Assembly: GCA_009379815.1 (NCBI GenBank)
Contig: WHSY01000001.1
Location: 1,323 to 65,322 of the forward strand
Reading direction: 5' to 3'
DNA length: 64,000 nucleotides
Origin: Pseudonocardiaceae bacterium
GTDB taxonomy: Bacteria; Actinomycetota; Actinomycetes; Mycobacteriales; Pseudonocardiaceae
Shown here: one piece after another, positions 43,288-51,598 of the stretch
How positions within the stretch are numbered: the stretch's first letter is position 1
Layout of the letters: each line of letters opens with the position of its first letter
Translations under genes and position numbers: made by a program
Notes under the pieces: model-generated
What the model saw: only the letters and a program-made list of their open reading frames with translations
What the model was told of the DNA's origin: nothing
The model's database searches: none

Positions 43288-44357
43288 AACTCACGGTGCC
43301 CGGCTGGCCAGAGAGCCTCGCCGCCCGCGTGATTATCGCAGCTTTGACGCCGATGTTTGTGGTAGGAGTGGCACTGATAGTCGTCCCACGCCTGACAGAT
43401 CTGCCGGATGATGCCGCCTTCCAGGTCGAGGACACGGTGGTCACCGAGGAGTCGCTTCGGAACCGCATCGATGTGCTGGAGGCCCTCTACGGGATCCGAC
43501 CACCCGCTGAGGGTGAGCAGGCCGACCGATTCCGGCGGGACTCGGCGAAGGCGGTTGCGGTAAGCATCGTGCTAGAAACGGCCGCACGAGACCGGGGCAT
43601 CGTGATCTCGGACAAGGCAGCCCGTGACACGCTGACCAGGGTGATCGAGCAGCAGTACGGTCCGGGCGGGAGGGCCGCCTTCGTCGAGCTGCTCGGCAAC
43701 GCGGGTGCCTCCGAGCAGGATGTACTCGACGAGATCAAGCGACAACAGGACATCGCCCGGCTCTTCGAGCAAGTCACCAAGGACGTCCCCGAGGTCACTG
43801 ATGCAGACCTGCGGCGGGCGTTTGAGGAGCGCAGGGACCAATTGGTGACGCCGGAGCAGCGTCACCTGCGTAACATCGTGGTCGCCACCAAGGAGCAAGC
43901 GGAGCAGATGCTCCAGCGTGCGAGGTCGGGCGTCGACTTCTCCGTCCTGGCCCAGGAGAACTCTCTCGATCAGAGCACTCGTAACAGCGGCGGTGATCTA
44001 GGCTTCGTCACTCAGCAACAGCTAGCGTCCGAGTACGCAGACGCAGCGTTCGAGGCCCCGACAGGATCGCTCTTCGGCCCCGTCCAGACCCAATTCGGGT
44101 GGAATGTCGGACAGGTCCTCAAGTTGCGGCCAGCGAGGGCGCTGCAGTTCGACCAAGTGAAGGACCAACTCCGTACCACGCTGGCCTCGGAGCGCGCCCG
44201 CGAGGTCTGGCGCGACTGGCTGGCCAGGCAAATCAGGGGCGCCAACGTGCAGTACGCAGATGGCTACCGTCCCGCGCACCCCGACGCGCCACCCTCCGAG
44301 ACATCGGTGCCCACACAGCCGGGCGTGGAAGGGCAGCAACCCAACCCCCCACGATGA
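43284..44357 (+). CDS. PpiC/SurA-like peptidyl-prolyl isomerase (exported foldase), last gene of the mce operon
   Basis: 357 aa. N-terminal membrane anchor about residues 14-36 (VIIAALTPMFVVGVALIVV), SurA-like chaperone helices about 45-180 (VTEESLRNRIDVLEALYG, VLDEIKRQQDIARLFEQV), parvulin rotamase domain about 190-290 (QRHLRNIVVATKEQAEQML, FSVLAQENSLDQSTRNSGGDLGFV, QFGWNVGQVL), Pro-rich tail. Presumably folds exported Mce or MMPL domains outside the membrane. GTG start overlaps the MMPL stop (GTGA). No clear terminator hairpin follows. Confidence 0.88.
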   Translation: MKLTVPGWPESLAARVIIAALTPMFVVGVALIVVPRLTDLPDDAAFQVEDTVVTEESLRNRIDVLEALYGIRPPAEGEQADRFRRDSAKAVAVSIVLETAARDRGIVISDKAARDTLTRVIEQQYGPGGRAAFVELLGNAGASEQDVLDEIKRQQDIARLFEQVTKDVPEVTDADLRRAFEERRDQLVTPEQRHLRNIVVATKEQAEQMLQRARSGVDFSVLAQENSLDQSTRNSGGDLGFVTQQQLASEYADAAFEAPTGSLFGPVQTQFGWNVGQVLKLRPARALQFDQVKDQLRTTLASERAREVWRDWLARQIRGANVQYADGYRPAHPDAPPSETSVPTQPGVEGQQPNPPR

Positions 44358-44462
44358 CACGCACAGCGACGGCAGGTGTACAACCTGCTCGCGTCGGCAT
44401 CACCAAGCTGCTGGTCCTTGTCGACGTGTGATCTACACACGACCGTCACCACCACGACGGCA

Positions 44463-44600
44463 GTTGCCGTGCCTGGGCATCCGGACCTGATCGGGCGGGC
44501 GTGGACGACACTATCGCGTCCGGATCAGTGGTGGGCAGCCGACTTCACCTACGTGTGGACCCTGGCCGGGTTCTGCTACGTGGCGCTGTTGTCCGAGTCC
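44463..44600 (+). pseudogene. IS3-family OrfB internal fragment
   Basis: GHPDLIGRAWTTLSRPDQWWAADFTYVWTLAGFCYVALL is the segment around the first catalytic Asp (ADFTYV) of an IS3-type integrase domain. Nothing before or after belongs to it. Scar. Confidence 0.72.
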
Positions 44601-44679
44601 CTAGCACCCGGTGAGTACCCGGATCCAGTGCGCTGGCGGTATGGGTCCGCTTGTGTGGACCGAGCCCGATGATGACCAT
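44592..44679 (-). pseudogene. IS110-family transposase, N-terminal fragment
   Basis: Leftward from 44679: MVIIGLGPHKRTHTASALDPGTHRVLGT, the typical beginning of an IS110 transposase (Asp of GxDPHK replaced by Gly here). Cut after about 28 residues where it meets the IS3 fragment. Confidence 0.68.
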
Positions 44680-44934
44680 TAAAAAAACGCGCGCGGCGTG
44701 ATCCGTCCGATCTTCGGGGCACGGTTCAAGCCTTGACCACGCTCCACGCGCCCTGCAGGGAAGCGCCGGGCGACCGACGAGGCCGTGCTCGTGCGGCCAC
44801 CAGTTGCCAACAGACCATTCAGTAAATTGACACACTAGCTAAACTTATGGCAGTCTGTTTACGTGGCTGTATGTGAGCGTGTACCGCGGTGGACAGTCGA
44901 GATCGGAGAGCCTCTGGACGCGCGGGTGATCTGA

Positions 44935-45444
44935 ATGGGTGTGAACCAGGACGAGCAACTCTCGGCGCAGCTGGCGCCCCGGGACCGCTTTCGTTGGGTG
45001 CTATCGCACGTGCCCACCACCGTCGTCGTCGTTACGGCAGCCTGCTCGGACGGACCCGCTGGCCTGGCCATCGGCTCGTTCACGTCCATCTCACTAGATC
45101 CCCCACTGGTCGGTTTCTTCCCGGACCTGTCGTCGACGAGCTGGCCGCGCATCCGCTCGGCAGGCCGATTCTGCGTGAACGTGCTCGCCTATGACCAGGA
45201 GGATGTCGTGGGCGCCTTCGCGAAGTCCGGCGGTGACAAGTTCAGCGGCCTCGAGAGCAGGCCGGCTCGTGGTACCGGTTCGCCCATCCTGGACGGCGCA
45301 ATCGCCTGGATCGAGTGTGAGCTCGATGACGAGATCCGCCTCGGTGACCACTTCCTGGCGGTCGGTCGCGTCCTAAACCTCTCGGCCGAGCGCAACGACC
45401 CTGCGCTCGTATTCTGCCGTGGCGCGTATACAAGGATAGCATGA
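44935..45444 (+). CDS. Flavin reductase (HpaC/flavin_reduct family)
   Basis: 169 aa, normal family length. FRWVLSHVPTTVVVVTAACSDGPAGLAIGSFTSISLDPPLVGFFPD (about residues 20-65: flavin-binding strand pair), WPRIRSAGRFCVNVLAYDQEDVVGAFAKSGGDKFSG (about 70-105), and RLGDHFLAVGRVLNL near the end. Such NAD(P)H:FMN/FAD reductases supply reduced flavin to two-component monooxygenases, including LLM-type enzymes as at 7457. It overlaps a broken acyl-CoA dehydrogenase gene by ATGA. The neighbourhood is otherwise IS debris, so it may be the surviving end of a duplicated catabolic operon. Confidence 0.88.
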   Translation: MGVNQDEQLSAQLAPRDRFRWVLSHVPTTVVVVTAACSDGPAGLAIGSFTSISLDPPLVGFFPDLSSTSWPRIRSAGRFCVNVLAYDQEDVVGAFAKSGGDKFSGLESRPARGTGSPILDGAIAWIECELDDEIRLGDHFLAVGRVLNLSAERNDPALVFCRGAYTRIA

Positions 45445-45640
45445 TGGTGAGTGCCACGGATCCGGTGGTCTTGGAAACCGAGTCGCGCGCCGAGGTATGC
45501 GATGTCCCGTGCGCTCAGCGCTCCAGCGGAAACGTTCGTTTCCTGGACGGACGCCTGGGCGGCCGCGCACTCCCCGATGTTCAGCCGGGTGCTGCGTGAG
45601 CCCGGCTGGCTGGGCCTTGACGTGGCCAAAGCGCTACGGG
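45441..45640 (+). pseudogene. Acyl-CoA dehydrogenase, N-terminal remnant with frameshifts
   Basis: Begins MMVSATDPVVLETESRAEV from an ATG overlapping the flavin reductase stop. In a shifted frame it continues APAETFVSWTDAWAAAHSPM, FSRVLREPGWLGL, and in another frame TWPKRYG. This matches the start of the intact enzyme at 12505 (SPSFSRALGERGWLGMTWPKRHGG). At least two frameshifts; the rest of the gene is gone, although a frame stays open to 45873. Confidence 0.65.
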
Positions 45641-45869
45641 TCGGTTCACTCGCTGGGAGCGCGGTGGCCGAGTCGCCGACTGGCCCGAGTTCGAGCTTGA
45701 GGTTCCTCGCCGCGCTGCGGCCAGGTGAAGCCCCGGCCGGCCGCCGGTTGAAGCGTCCCCCTCTTCTGGCTCCCGGCGACCGGCCGGTCCTAAGTCCCGC
45801 TCCGCTGCTGGTGACGGGTCAACGGTCCGGAGTGAGAGTCGCCGCATGCGCCTGGTCGATTGAGTCGAT

Positions 45870-45983
45870 GTGACAGGTCGTTCGGCTACCCGCCACACCC
45901 GTCACACGGCAGATTTGCGCAGCTCAGCCCTGCTTGGTACCCGTCACGCGGCATGTGACGGGTACCAAGGGCACGTGACGGGT
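45870..45983. repeat. Cluster of 8-bp CCCGTCAC/GTGACGGG repeats, candidate clt transfer locus
   Basis: CCCGTCAC at 45898-45905 and 45940-45947, inverted GTGACGGG at 45955-45962 and 45975-45982, and a one-mismatch copy GTGACAGG at 45870-45877. The central pair forms a perfect 15-bp stem (CTTGGTACCCGTCAC, 45933-45947, with its complement 45955-45969; 7-nt loop). They straddle the 3' end of the TraB-like gene, the position where actinomycete plasmids and integrative elements carry clt loci made of 8-bp TraB-binding repeats. Function inferred; the repeat sequence differs from the published GACCCGGA type. Confidence 0.5.
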
Positions 45984-46565
45984 TAAGTCGACATCGGTGT
46001 CGACGTCCTCGCCGGCACGGCAAGCCTTGACCACCGCTCGAAGAGCTACCCTGCGATACCCGCGCACCTGCTTGCGCTGCCCGTCTTCGAGGGTGACCCA
46101 TGTGGGCTTCGGTCGGCAGCCGAGCGCGCCCATCTCCCTACCGAACACCGTCGGATCGACGTCGAGCGCGTCCACAAGTTCGGCCGTAGACACGAACTCG
46201 CGCCCGTCAGGGTCGAGATCGTCGGCGAGGTACTCGACCACGGACGCGAGCGGTTCAGGCAGCTCTGCCGGTGCGGGCTGCTCGGCGTCGGCGCTGCCGG
46301 TCCCGATCGCCTTCGCCACGGCGGCATGATCGAGCGCTGCCGCGTGTTCACTGCCGATGGCGTGACCGGTCAGGGTGCCGGTACGTTCTCGCAGCGCCCG
46401 GCCCCGCTGACAGATCGACTTCCACTCCGCATTGGGCATGTAGTACGTCCGGACGGTCATGGCGAGCACGTCCGAACCGGCGTCGGTGGCGCCGTCCGGC
46501 CGCAGCACCCCGACACTGGGTCGCTTCCCCGCCCTGGAGTGTGCGCCGCCGTTCGTCGGGGTCAA
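45924..46565 (-). pseudogene. TraB/FtsK-like conjugation translocase, C-terminal fragment
   Basis: 213-residue leftward frame. GVLRPDGATDAGSDVLAMTVRTYYMPNAEWKSICQRGRALRERTG matches the end of the ATPase domain of actinomycete integrative-element FtsK/TraB proteins. PEPLASVVEYLADD, EFVSTAELVDALDVDPTVFGREMGALGC and KQVRGYRRVALR are the C-terminal winged-helix that reads clt repeats. The Walker motifs are missing, so DNA pumping is impossible. The first 10-15 residues upstream of KRPSVGVL are probably not native. Confidence 0.68.
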
Positions 46566-46658
46566 CGTCGTTCGTCCTCGCTGCGCTGCGGGCGCTGCAG
46601 GTTGACGCCTCCTCAGCGACGGCGTGATGGGGCTGGGACGGGGAAGCGCCCGGTGTGG

Positions 46659-47010
46659 TCAGGCCGCCGTGGGCTGTGTGGTGAGCAGGGTTTGCAGGGC
46701 GCGGTGTCGGGACGAGTCATAGGCGACGTGGTCGTGCCAGCAGCGCCAGATGACGGCCAGCCAGGCCCGGGCCAGGATGCGCACCGCGTGGGGGTGGTCG
46801 TGGCCGCGGGCGAGGGCGTCGGCGTAGAGCTTGGCCGCCCAGGGGTTGGCGTGGCGGGAGTCGCCGGCGAAGTCGCAGACCGCGTCGCGCAGCTGTTTGT
46901 CGGCGCCCCAGCGGAAGCTGACGATGCGCACCTTGCCGGACTGGCGGGTCGAGGGCGCGGCCCCTGCCAGGCAGGCCAGCAGATCGACTGGCAGGTCGCG
47001 CTGACCCGCA
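46659..47010 (-). pseudogene. IS110-family transposase, C-terminal fragment
   Basis: Leftward: LACLAGAAPSTRQSGKVRIVSFRWGADKQLRDAVCDFAGDSRHANPWAAKLYADALARGHDHPHAVRILARAW, the Tnp_20-like C-terminal domain of one IS110 subgroup. The N-terminal two-thirds is absent and it abuts the IS66 remnant. Different lineage from the IS110 copies at 5964 and 18566. Confidence 0.75.
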
Positions 47011-47024
47011 TCGTGCACCGCCGC

Positions 47025-48290
47025 CCGACCTACCGGCGCACCTGCCGGTGTGCAGTGCGCGGGATCCTGGTCGCCCCGCCGGTGCCCAAGGCGATCGGCA
47101 AGGGGTGTTCACCACGGGGTTCCTGGCCCGGTTGCTGTGTGAGAAGTTCGTGCTGGGCCGACCCGCGCACCGCATCGTCGCCGCGCTGGCCCACGACGGG
47201 CTCCACGTCGCCGAAGGCACCCTGGCCGGGGGTGTTCGCGACGTGCTCGCAGTTGCTGGCCCCGCTGGCGGCCGCGATCAGCGACCGCAAACGCCGCCGT
47301 GGCGCACCTGCACGTCGATGAGACCAGCTGGAACGTGTACGCCGCGGTGGAGGGCAAGGACAGCCACCGCTGGTGGTGCTGGGTGTTCGTCGGCCCCGAC
47401 ACCACGGTGTTCCGGATCGCCCCGTCGCGCTCGACGACGGTGCTCGCCGAGCAGCTGGGCATCGACACCGACGCCGACACCCTGCCCGAGGGCCGCCAGG
47501 TGCTGCTGTCCTCGGACTTCTACACCGTCTACCAGTCGCTCGGGCGCCTGGACGGGGTCGACAATCTTTGGTGCTGGGCCCACATCCGACGCTACTTATC
47601 CGCGCCGGCGACGCCCACCCCGAGCTGGCGGCCTGGACCGCGGCCTGGCTGGTACGCATCGGCGAGCTCACGCCGCGCACACCGCGATCGCCACGGCCGC
47701 GCCCGCCAGCCCCGAGCACGCCATGGCCGTCGCGCAGTTCTCCGCCGCGCTGAACACCATCGACGCCGAACGCACAGCCCAGGCATCCCGCCCCGCGCTG
47801 CTGCACCCGACCGCCGGGAAGGTCCTCGCCACCCTAGACCGGGAGACCGGGAATGGGACGGGCTGGCCCGGCACCGCGAGTACCCCGAACTGGCCCTGGA
47901 CAACAACCGCTCGGAGCGGGCGCTGCGTGGGTCGGTGGTCGGGCGCAAGAACTACTGCGGCTCCGGCTCGGTGGTCGGGCGCAAGAACTACTGCGGCTCC
48001 GGCTCGGTGGTCTCCGCCGAGCTGGCCAGTCGAGTCTTCACCATCACCGCCGCCGCAGGGCGGGCCGGGCTCAACCCGCTGACCTACCTGAGGGCCTACC
48101 TCGACGAGTGCGCCCGGGCCGGCGGCACCGCACCGGCCGGCCCGGCGCTGACCCGGTTCCTGCCCTGGGCGGCGGGCACCGACGACCTCGCCGCCTGGGC
48201 CCACGACCCCCGCACCGACCCCGAGCCCGACACCACCGGCAGGCCCGCCAGTGCCGGGCCCGATCCGCGAGCCGGGCCGGCACCATGAAT
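47025..48290 (+). pseudogene. IS66-family transposase with frameshifts and an internal duplication
   Basis: FLARLLCEKFVLGRPAHRIVAALAHDGLHVAEG, then VAHLHVDETSWNVYAAVEG (catalytic Asp), VLLSSDFYTVYQSLGRLDGVDNLWCWAHIRRY, then in a shifted frame HPELAAWTAAWL and QFSAALNTIDAERTAQASRPALL, back to YPELALDNNRSERALRG (catalytic Glu) and VFTITAAAGRAGLNPLTYLRAYLDECARAGG. The motif order is that of an IS66 DDE transposase; at least three frame changes and a 36-bp tandem duplication make it inactive. Confidence 0.85.
47935..48006 (+). repeat. 36-bp perfect tandem duplication inside the IS66 gene
   Basis: 47935-47970 is repeated identically at 47971-48006, so the encoded block VVGRKNYCGSGS occurs twice in a row. 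In-frame (12 codons), located just after the catalytic Glu region. Probably replication slippage. Confidence 0.95.
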
Positions 48291-48710
48291 ACCCCGCCCC
48301 ACCAAGGGCAGCGCTGCGCAACCATGGACGGAACCTCAGCCCGCCGACGATGAGCACCCGGCGACCTACCCGCCGATGGCCACCGGCGGGCACACCGTGC
48401 TGCCCAGCCTGACCGAACCCGACCCGAGGACCCCGACGCGACAGCCTGGCCGAGACGGGAACTCCGAATGCTTACGTCGTGTCAAGCCCCCACCCCTACA
48501 GGGTCTTGCCGCTCCCGGTCCGCTGCCGTTGCGATCCCCTCGACCGCTAGCCGGTCAAAGGTCACAAGGCCATGTCGCGCCCGTTCATCGCGCAGGTGCT
48601 CTCGGGTCGCTACTTGGACCCAACCCAGCCGGTTCGCCTGAAAACGGATGAGAGAAGGCTTCATCACCCCGGTGGCCCATCCATGCCTTTCTGCCGACTT
48701 CGCTAAGTCG
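48291..48710. other. Non-coding gap before the XRE-Nudix gene end
   Basis: No supported gene or RNA. A TTG-initiated leftward frame (48482-48727, 81 codons) overlaps the end of the next gene but has no ribosome binding site or family signature. Confidence 0.4.
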
Positions 48711-50267
48711 CTAAGCTCGTTGGTCAAGCTGCACTTCTCTTTCGAGGGGTCGTACGGTTGTTTCGGTTAGCGGTAGATTTATGCGCTTGTCACCAAGTTG
48801 GCCGAGGCGTCGGAGTCCTTGAAGGAGGGCGAACAGTCCTTCGTTGCTCCACGACTCGTCGGCGGCAAGGTCGGTGAGCGCACTCCGATCCATGCTGGAG
48901 TACGGCCGGAGTCCGGTGGTTTCCCAGTTTGCTTCGATGTGCCCGCCGTAGCGGCGCCAAAACTCTTCGTCCTCGATGAGGATCATGCACGCGAACTCGT
49001 AGTTGCCGCTAACCAGGTTCAATCCGAAACCCGTGCACTCCATGCGCAGTGCGTCTGATTCGGTGAGCCAACGCATTGGTTCCGAGAGGCGCGTGTGGTG
49101 CATCGGGTCGGCGGCACGGCTCTCACCGAGAGTGTTGTCGAGGTCGGCGCGGCCGAATAGTTCCTCTTCGAGCTCCCGCCGGAGAGTAGCAGCGATGTGC
49201 GCGTCGGCTCGGTGATCCGCCAACGGTCGATGAAAGCCTTTGGGGATGACCGCAAGCCGCCCTGGCGCGTTGAGCACCTGGTCGGAGCGCTTCTGCACGA
49301 GCAGGGCGTAGTCCGGTGTTGGACGGTGGGCGTCGGCTGGTCGGGCGATGGCGCACAACGCGAGCACGCCACCGACACACGCGCGGTCGGGCAAGTCTAC
49401 AACCGACGCCAGATCGGGAAGATACCGATCCCGCAGCAACAGAATTCCTTGCTGTGCAACGGTTCCGTTCGATATTGTATCGAGCAGCTCGCCTTCTAGC
49501 AGGTCGGCAGTCAGCGCGTACTCAGCGAACGACACGAGATCGACCGTCTTGGACAGCTTTCCGGCTTGCGCGTCGATGTCCAGCAGTCGGTAGAGCTGTG
49601 CAGGCATCAGCCGAACGTCCAGAACGCTCGCTTCGGCCAACCGTTCGATGGCCGCGCGCGCGAGCGCACTGTCGAGCTTAGGGGCATCATACGACGACGG
49701 CTTTACCACCGTCATCAGGTGGTCGCCGTCGTCGGGTGTCAGCGGGCACCGTAGGTCGAGCCACTCCGAACAGGTCAGGATGGTGGTAGCAGTGCGGTGG
49801 CCGAGGAGTTCGCCACCGTACAAAGAAAAACCTGACTCAGAATCACCGTAGTAGTCGGTGAGCGCGCGGACAACTTGGCTGCGACCGATCCTTGCGCGCC
49901 GCGTTTGACGTTCATATAGACCGCGCGCGTTCAGCCGCGCGATGCGCGCTGCCATCTTGCGGCGACTCGTCCCGGGCGACCAGCAGGCGCGCCGATCCAA
50001 CCAGTCGCAAGCAGCGTCGAGACTATCCGGTGAGACTGGCTCAGTGCGCTCGGCACCCGCCTCGAACAACGCTTGTAGGCGCTCCGGCGTGACACCGAGC
50101 AGTCGCGCGAGCTTCGGCCAGAGATAGGGCCACGGCGCGCTGTCACCCGCCTCCCATCGGATTACGGTCTTTCGGTCCATGTAGAGCGCACCGGCCAGGC
50201 TCTCTTGCGTGTGACCGGCCGCCTTCCGGGCAGCGGCCAACATGGAACGGCGACGTATGACGGTCAT
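48711..50267 (-). CDS. XRE-type HTH protein fused to a Nudix-like domain
   Basis: 518 aa. Residues about 5-65: XRE helix-turn-helix (RKAAGHTQESLAGALYMDRKTVIRWEAG, then LARLLGVTPERLQALFEAG). Middle (about 75-270): helical region without a clear family. Residues about 290-470 carry a Nudix-like core: YALLVQKRSDQVLNAPGRLAVIPKGFHRP, then HIAATLRRELEEELFG, close to the GX5EX7REUXEEXGU box but with a loose first half. Nudix proteins (Pif of pSAM2) and HTH regulators are familiar in actinomycete integrative elements, whose relics surround this gene. Likely a nucleotide-sensing regulator; enzymatic activity is uncertain. Confidence 0.75.
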   Translation of the reverse strand: MTVIRRRSMLAAARKAAGHTQESLAGALYMDRKTVIRWEAGDSAPWPYLWPKLARLLGVTPERLQALFEAGAERTEPVSPDSLDAACDWLDRRACWSPGTSRRKMAARIARLNARGLYERQTRRARIGRSQVVRALTDYYGDSESGFSLYGGELLGHRTATTILTCSEWLDLRCPLTPDDGDHLMTVVKPSSYDAPKLDSALARAAIERLAEASVLDVRLMPAQLYRLLDIDAQAGKLSKTVDLVSFAEYALTADLLEGELLDTISNGTVAQQGILLLRDRYLPDLASVVDLPDRACVGGVLALCAIARPADAHRPTPDYALLVQKRSDQVLNAPGRLAVIPKGFHRPLADHRADAHIAATLRRELEEELFGRADLDNTLGESRAADPMHHTRLSEPMRWLTESDALRMECTGFGLNLVSGNYEFACMILIEDEEFWRRYGGHIEANWETTGLRPYSSMDRSALTDLAADESWSNEGLFALLQGLRRLGQLGDKRINLPLTETTVRPLEREVQLDQRA

Positions 50268-50559
50268 CGTGCGTACCTCGCTTCGGTCACTGGCGGCATC
50301 ACCCTAGCAGCGATCACTGTTGTTCTCGCAGGTGGAAGGCCGCAGTGTCACATCCCGGGTACGAACCTTCGACCTTCCTGCCCTGGGACGCGTGATCACG
50401 CGCCGATTGGGTGGAGCTCACGCACCCGGCGTCGGGCCGGACCACCCGTAGCGACTCCCCCGCCGTGCACGGGCATTGATAGCCCTCGACGCCGGGTGCG
50501 CTCCATGCACGTCTTGTCGCTGAGCTTGCTGCTCGGCGGGTCGGAGGCAGCACCCCGGA

Positions 50560-50862
50560 ATGCGAACGACCGTGCGCACAGAACGACCCTGGTTCTTCTG
50601 GATCACCACGGCCGACGAATCCGTAGACCACGCGGTCGGCGATGACGCCATCGCAACCGGGTTAGCCGCCGGTCGCGGTGAGTACCGCGCACTCTGCGGC
50701 GCACGGTTCCCAGTGGCCGCACTCGTCAGCCCACCGGCACCTGCGTGTCCCCGCTGCGCAACAGACATGCGTGCTCAAGCGTCGCTCGCCGCACCTATGC
50801 GCCGACACCGAACCGGACTGGGCCGCACTCGGCGGAACGCAGGGCGACACCGTGCCCGCTGA
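50560..50862 (+). CDS. Small Cys-rich protein of an actinomycete mobile-element type (copy 1)
   Basis: 100 aa. FFWITTADESVDHAVGDDAIATGLAAGRGEYRALCGARFPVAALVSPPAPACPRC: a possible zinc site of Cys (CGARF) plus CxxC. I recall similar short proteins next to integrative-element genes in actinomycetes but no established function. Its end overlaps the next gene's GTG (50852). The second half after Cys-Ala-Thr-Asp is basic and nonconserved. Confidence 0.6.
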   Translation: MRTTVRTERPWFFWITTADESVDHAVGDDAIATGLAAGRGEYRALCGARFPVAALVSPPAPACPRCATDMRAQASLAAPMRRHRTGLGRTRRNAGRHRAR

Positions 50863-51115
50863 CGAACCTCCGATAATCCTGGTACGGCTGAAACCAGGAC
50901 TTGCTGGCGAAACCATGAGGGTCGTACACGTGGTACCGCTCCCCGAGTCCGGCGCCGTACCCGAGGAACTGACTGCCTACTGTGGCGCGCGCTTCGAGCC
51001 GGGCACGATCGAGCTTCTACCTGAGCCGACCGGCGCGCCGTGCGTCTCCTGCTTGATCATCGCTCCGATGCCGCACCCGTCCGCGCTCCCGCCAGAGTCC
51101 GACCAGAGCACCTGA
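50852..51115 (+). CDS. Small Cys-rich protein (copy 2, related to the previous gene)
   Basis: 87 aa from GTG 50852. ETMRVVHVVPLPESGAVPEELTAYCGARFEPGTIELLPEPTGAPCVSCLI carries the same pattern as the upstream protein (YCGARF, about 20 residues, PC-x-x-C). It overlaps that gene by 11 bp, so the two are probably co-translated. Function unknown; a zinc-binding mini-protein is the likeliest reading. Confidence 0.5.
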   Translation: MPADEPPIILVRLKPGLAGETMRVVHVVPLPESGAVPEELTAYCGARFEPGTIELLPEPTGAPCVSCLIIAPMPHPSALPPESDQST

Positions 51116-51334
51116 AAGCGCGATACGGCCGGGACACCCCCTCTCGACACATCCTATTGAGCCCGGCTGGCACCAGTCCGGGCCAGCCGTGGACACCTCT
51201 CCGTATGGGCGTCCCGGCTCACCCGATCAGCGTTTGCGCAGTTCAGCTCACCGTGTCGGTGTCCCCTCCGGTCGTCCCGCGAACCCAACGGTGGGACAGC
51301 AAGGGACAATGGCTCAGTTGTTACAAATAAAACG

Positions 51335-51553
51335 CGTGCGTGGTGCGAGGTGCACCACATCCACCCATGGGAGGACGGCGGCGAGACGAAGCTGTCCAAC
51401 TGCGTGATGCTGTGCAAGCTGCACCATCGCCTGACCCACCACTCCGGGTGGACCGTGCGCATCCGCGACGGGCTGCCCGAATTCGTCCCGCCCGCGTGGA
51501 TCGACCCCGACCGACAACCCCGCCGAAGACCACTGCCACACCTGGCGGCGTGA
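51335..51553 (+). pseudogene. HNH endonuclease (DUF222/13E12-type) C-terminal fragment
   Basis: WCEVHHIHPWEDGGETKLSN, then CVMLCKLHHRLTHHSGWTVRIRDGLPEFVPPAWIDP: the complete HNH core (CEVHHIHPW, N, HH) and typical tail of actinobacterial DUF222-HNH proteins. The roughly 300-residue N-terminal DUF222 part is absent, and no start codon with a ribosome binding site is seen. Confidence 0.82.
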
Positions 51554-51555
51554 TC

Positions 51556-51591
51556 CCGGGTCGGCTACACCGCCCGCCGTAGCCGACCCGG
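51556..51591. terminator. Strong hairpin between the HNH fragment and the MetE-like gene
   Basis: Perfect 13-bp stem CCGGGTCGGCTAC (51556-51568) with its complement (51579-51591), 10-nt loop. It lies 8 nt beyond the stop of the leftward MetE-like gene and just after the HNH frame, so it can terminate from both sides. Confidence 0.7.
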
Positions 51592-51598
51592 ACCGAAC

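Noticed and set aside
44592-47010. IS110 N-terminal (44592-44679) and C-terminal (46659-47010) fragments as one interrupted copy
   Set aside because: On the minus strand the N-terminal piece should lie at the higher coordinate; order is reversed and the subgroups differ.
48482-48727. 81-codon leftward frame overlapping the end of the XRE-Nudix gene
   Set aside because: TTG start, no ribosome binding site and no recognisable similarity; possible but unsupported.
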